Origin: Acrasis kona
Taxonomy: Eukaryota; Heterolobosea; Eutetramitea; Acrasida; Acrasidae
Direction of reading: 5' to 3'
Length of the DNA stretch: 43,761 bases
NCBI GenBank assembly: GCA_026419775.2
Contig: JAOPGA020000019.1
Coordinates: forward strand, 1 to 43,761
The notes under the pieces are model-generated. The model saw only the letters and a list, made by a program, of their open reading frames with translations, had not been told where the DNA came from and did not search any database. Made by a program: the position numbers and the translations under genes. Positions within the stretch are counted from its first letter, which is position 1; each line of letters begins with the position of its first letter. Positions 40,969 through 43,761 of the stretch are shown here, piece after piece.

Positions 40969-41451
40969 ATGGATGAAGCAGCAATAGAAGGACTTCGAAG
41001 ATTGGAGAGTATACCACCCATGATGCCGGGGCAATCACTTATGGACTACTTGGATGATCTTGGTAAAAAAATGCAAGACTACCCTCCTTTACCTGTATCA
41101 CCCAAAGATGTCTTGCAAATCTACCGCAGGCCTAGTAGAAAGAAACTAGCAATTCTTAGTAGGCATGCCAAAAAGGGGCCAGTAACGTTCGAAGAAAATG
41201 TAGAACTGCTCTCTATGAAAAGTAGAAAGAAACTCCATCATAGACTTGTTGAAGAATACAAAATTAAAGCGGATTCTGCACAAAAAGCGGTGCCCCCAAT
41301 GAGGAAAAACATGGCCAAAAGAACACCAAAAAAAGCGGGCTCGAGGAAGCCAATGAAAATAACTATGTGCTCCGATGATTCTGAAGACGAAAATGTTGAG
41401 CAGAAAAATAACAAATCAAAAAATGAAATAGAAGTAATAGAGGTTGATTGA
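40969..41451 (+). CDS. Small basic protein ending in a SUMO-interaction-like motif
   Basis: This 160-residue protein starts at the first in-frame ATG (40969). The first 45 residues are helical with a Pro-rich loop (SIPPMMPGQSL; DYPPLPVSPKDV). The middle is strongly basic (RRPSRKKLAILSRHAKKG; MRKNMAKRTPKKAGSRK), probably nuclear. The end is acidic, with CSDDSEDENVE and finally IEVIEVD at the last residues, a hydrophobic-acidic pattern (I-x-V-I with D/E) like a SUMO-interaction motif. No known domain was found. The gene follows the acidic SANT-like gene on the same strand after 149 bases. Confidence 0.6.
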   Translation: MDEAAIEGLRRLESIPPMMPGQSLMDYLDDLGKKMQDYPPLPVSPKDVLQIYRRPSRKKLAILSRHAKKGPVTFEENVELLSMKSRKKLHHRLVEEYKIKADSAQKAVPPMRKNMAKRTPKKAGSRKPMKITMCSDDSEDENVEQKNNKSKNEIEVIEVD

Positions 41452-41622
41452 TGCATGATTTTTTACAATTTAACGGGTTGACATGAGTTAACTGTAGTTG
41501 TATGGATAGGGGTGAACACTTGAGGTGTGAACCAGAGGGGGAAGTTTCAGACGACCTAAAATCTGTGTTGTGACGCGAACTTCAATAAAAAATCAATATT
41601 GTAAAAAGAATTTTATTCAAAA

Positions 41623-42471
41623 CTAATTGCTTGGGGAAACATAGCTAGCACAGCGAGTAGATCCTGCTAAACTACTTCCTAACGAAACTTGTTTCTTCGT
41701 GTTGCACTTTGCGTCGTAGTTTTGAACGTAAACCTTGTATCCATTGTCGCTGATGGACCAAACCCAAGCTGCAATGTCGTTAGAAATATCAAAGCTCAAT
41801 AGAACAGGAACGCCGCAGCTAGAAGGCACAGTTGGGCAACCAGATGAAAGTGTGTTGTTTAGTTCGACACCAGCTGATCCACGGAGTGGGCTCTCTTGTA
41901 GTCTGTAGTAATGTAGATTGGTGCAGCCTCTGTATTGGCATGTTTGAGAGGTGGCATGAATTCTGTTTGAAATGTAATTGTCAGTGTTGACGTTTCCAGT
42001 GCTGTCTCTGTATGTTGCTAGATTTACTCTGTTGCTCATCGCGTTACTGTTTGTACCGAACTTTTGAATAACGTAGTTGGAACCATTGTTAGCTTGGAAT
42101 TGATAGATGGCATTGCTGTCAGAAACGAAGTTGTTGCCGTTTACACCATATTTGTTTGGTGCATAAGGAGCGGCGCCACTTTGTGTTGATATTAAACTCA
42201 AGTCTGAGGTTCTTATACTTGCTCTATTAGTGTTTTGGTCGCTTCCTGCCGCGACCAAAGTGCAATCCTTAATGGTGAGAGGGGCACACAAATTGACGTT
42301 GTAGGTTTTCTTCTGCACTAGCTTCAAGTCGTGCTTGGAATACTTGTAGAGGTTCTTTTGGAACGCAACGTAGATGTAGGACGCGTCATTCGCGCTAGTG
42401 GGGTAGCAGTCGTAAGTCTGTTGCGCGAAGCACATAGCAACTAATGCAAGGAGTGTCAATACTTTGTACAT
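41623..42471 (-). CDS. Secreted protein of unknown function
   Basis: This 282-residue protein has a signal peptide (YKVLTLLALVAMCFA, cleaved before Gln-Gln-Thr). The mature protein is rich in Asn, Ser, Tyr and Gly and holds about ten cysteines, most in likely pairs (CAPLTIKDC; CQYRGC; CPTVPSSC; CNTKK with CASYV near the end). Strand-like stretches with small residues (DASYIYVAFQ; SYVIQKFG) suggest a beta-sheet fold such as a propeller. It shares this look, though no clear sequence match, with the secreted protein at 24493-25572. A TTTAAA element lies about 45 bases upstream of the ATG (complement of about 42514-42519). No family was recognised. Confidence 0.65.
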   Translation of the reverse strand: MYKVLTLLALVAMCFAQQTYDCYPTSANDASYIYVAFQKNLYKYSKHDLKLVQKKTYNVNLCAPLTIKDCTLVAAGSDQNTNRASIRTSDLSLISTQSGAAPYAPNKYGVNGNNFVSDSNAIYQFQANNGSNYVIQKFGTNSNAMSNRVNLATYRDSTGNVNTDNYISNRIHATSQTCQYRGCTNLHYYRLQESPLRGSAGVELNNTLSSGCPTVPSSCGVPVLLSFDISNDIAAWVWSISDNGYKVYVQNYDAKCNTKKQVSLGSSLAGSTRCASYVSPSN

Positions 42472-42760
42472 GATGTGTTTGATTGTTTGTTATGATCTTG
42501 TATCCACAATTCTTTTTTAAACCTTACACACTTTCCTTATTTGGTCACTTTTGAATTAGATTCTAACATAACGCGTTCTGTTTTTGATGATTACTACTTA
42601 TTTTTATGCTTATCTCAAATCGCTGAGCGCATCGATGGAAATAGATCAGTATATTTAGATCATATCGTCGAAATTATGTCGTCGAGGTTGTTTGGGCGGA
42701 CGGAATCGGACTAATCGGAAAGAAGTTAAAAACGAATGTGGAATGAATAAAACTCAAAAT
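42472..42760. other. Intergenic stretch between two minus-strand genes
   Basis: The 289 bases contain the 5' flank of the secreted-protein gene (TTTAAA near 42514) and the 3' flank of the RNA ligase. A near-repeat (ATATCGTCGAAAT / ATGTCGTCGAGG) lies at 42662-42688. No ORF or RNA was recognised. Confidence 0.4.
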
Positions 42761-43761
42761 CTACATTTTATAATCTTTGTAATTGCAATCTTTAATGCTC
42801 TTGGATATTTTTAGAAACCTTGTATAAGATATGCATGACAAGTACTTGCGTGCATTGTAACCCTTCTTGTTCATTTCGAACAAACTTTGATAGAGTGGAT
42901 GATTCTTACATTGATCTGCAAATTCTTTCGAAGTATTTGTAGTAGCTGCAATATCGTTATAAGCATCTTGAAGAACATTCACAAATTTCAACAACATAAT
43001 TTCATTTTCAAAATATTGATGAGGAATCTGGAATTCAGTCCAGGGATTCAAATTTAAAAAATTATTATGTTGGTTTGTTTTAACTACCAACATCATGTCC
43101 CTCTTATGACTATTATCATCATATGCCAACCACCTCTTCATTCTGTGGAGTGGATCAAATTGAGGAGATATTAATTTTATTTTTGAATTGTAATGTTGTT
43201 CGTGAAGAACAACACCTTCATATTGCAATGGATCTACATCTCTTACTAACTCTCTCATATTTTCAAGAATTAATGACAATGGCAGATCACAGTCGGACTT
43301 TTTATATCTAGCGATAAGTGGTACTGCCTGCCAATTCATCTGCGAAGCAGTCTCCCAAATATCATGACTAGATACAACATCACCATGAATCGAAAAAACA
43401 CCCTGTAGGAGCAGCATTGTTGTGGAATGCTTTGAGACTTTACTAAACATTGACAAATTTAAAAAATCATCAGTAAATGATTTGTCATCAGATAAACACA
43501 ATTCAAAACAATAACACAATGAAGAGTCTGGATAGGTATATTTCAACTCATCCCAAATCTGTCTCACTATATCCTCTGCTTTATTCAATTCAGTTGTCCT
43601 GTCATGACTAGCAGCATTTTTTATCAATCTTTTAAACTGATGGAAGTGTACTGTGTGATATCTTTGGTACTCAATACACTTTAAAATGGACGGAACAAAA
43701 AAGCGCCATTCATCTTGATGCTTGTATAAGATCACATTACAACCATCAATCTTGTAACTCA
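42761..43761 (-). CDS. T4-Rnl1-like RNA ligase, N-terminus beyond the window
   Basis: The frame is open to the right edge, so the start is missing; 333 codons are visible, including the stop. The nucleotidyltransferase motifs occur in order. Motif I is K-I-D-G (lysine at 43753-43751), whose lysine would be adenylated. A motif III-like CYCFEL lies near 43510. Motif IV is Y-E-G-V-V-L (about 43222-43205) and motif V is K-I-K-L (about 43183-43172). The spacing and the strand before GVFSIHGDVV match T4-Rnl1-like ligases, which seal 3'-OH and 5'-phosphate RNA ends. The usual Ser/Thr after KxDG is Cys here. After motif V comes a helical C-terminal region (about 130 residues) that could be a specificity domain. 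Role in repair, tRNA or mRNA joining is unknown. Confidence 0.75.
   Translation of the reverse strand, partial: SYKIDGCNVILYKHQDEWRFFVPSILKCIEYQRYHTVHFHQFKRLIKNAASHDRTTELNKAEDIVRQIWDELKYTYPDSSLCYCFELCLSDDKSFTDDFLNLSMFSKVSKHSTTMLLLQGVFSIHGDVVSSHDIWETASQMNWQAVPLIARYKKSDCDLPLSLILENMRELVRDVDPLQYEGVVLHEQHYNSKIKLISPQFDPLHRMKRWLAYDDNSHKRDMMLVVKTNQHNNFLNLNPWTEFQIPHQYFENEIMLLKFVNVLQDAYNDIAATTNTSKEFADQCKNHPLYQSLFEMNKKGYNARKYLSCISYTRFLKISKSIKDCNYKDYKM

Noticed and set aside
1-43761. CRISPR arrays, rRNA or bacterial operon-like systems
   Set aside because: No regularly spaced repeat array beyond the three-copy motif, no rRNA signatures, and all recognisable genes are eukaryotic with spliceosomal introns.

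Overview
This is nuclear DNA from a gene-dense, unicellular eukaryote. The genes carry very short GT-AG introns (35-50 nt), use the standard stop codons, and encode eukaryote-only machinery: a kinesin, a GINS subunit, a U-box E4 ligase, a CDP-alcohol phosphotransferase and an ARID protein. Intergenic spacing is often tens of bases, AT-rich, with TATA-like boxes about 40-55 bases upstream of several start codons and AATAAA-type signals at or just after stop codons. The overall flavour is that of an amoeboid or amoeboflagellate protist (heterolobosean-like or amoebozoan-like). The species cannot be fixed from the sequence alone. Two N bases (5809, 6588) and several single-base frame breaks inside conserved genes show that this is a draft assembly.

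Layout. 1-1517: two convergent GIY-YIG-like genes, plus the tail of a probable third copy at the left edge. 1518-3013: gene-poor stretch with a 14-bp motif repeated three times. 3014-6460: a doubtful small ORF, a secreted protein, an F-box-like fragment, a GUCD1-like papain-fold protein and a Cys-containing unknown. 6853-8069: a DDE (Harbinger-type) transposase gene broken by one frameshift. 8510-16693: a UFD2/UBE4 ubiquitin E4 ligase with two T6-associated frame breaks, a Zn2Cys6 protein, a REV1-like BRCT-only protein in three exons, a possible axonemal protein, the replication factor SLD5, a GPI-anchored-looking protein with three copies of a Cys-rich module, and an alpha/beta hydrolase.

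16970-25572: an ARID2-like chromatin subunit, choline/ethanolamine phosphotransferase, a large two-exon nuclear-looking protein, a two-exon 56-residue gene in what otherwise looks like an intergenic gap, a very basic secreted protein and an abundant-looking secreted protein. 25714-35335: a six-kelch propeller, a giant kinesin (about 2,250 residues) with altered nucleotide-switch residues, a protein built of DIxG and NPLxPxY repeats, and a small unknown. 35353-43761: two four-TM proteins, a small secreted peptide precursor, an EamA/WAT1-type transporter with a 29-nt exon, an acidic SANT-like nuclear protein, a small protein ending in a SUMO-interaction-like motif, a secreted protein, and a T4-Rnl1-like RNA ligase cut by the right edge.

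The genes are mostly independent housekeeping and lineage-specific loci and do not form an operon-like system. Joining exons by frame and splice signals recovers several genes that simple ORF reading splits or misses (SLD5, the BRCT protein, the Cys-rich repeat protein, the 56-residue gene, the transporter, both four-TM proteins and the 681-residue protein). The most unusual items are the kinesin with altered switches, the BRCT-only REV1-like protein, the Cys-rich module, the intron-length pattern and the two identical-context frame breaks in UFD2.
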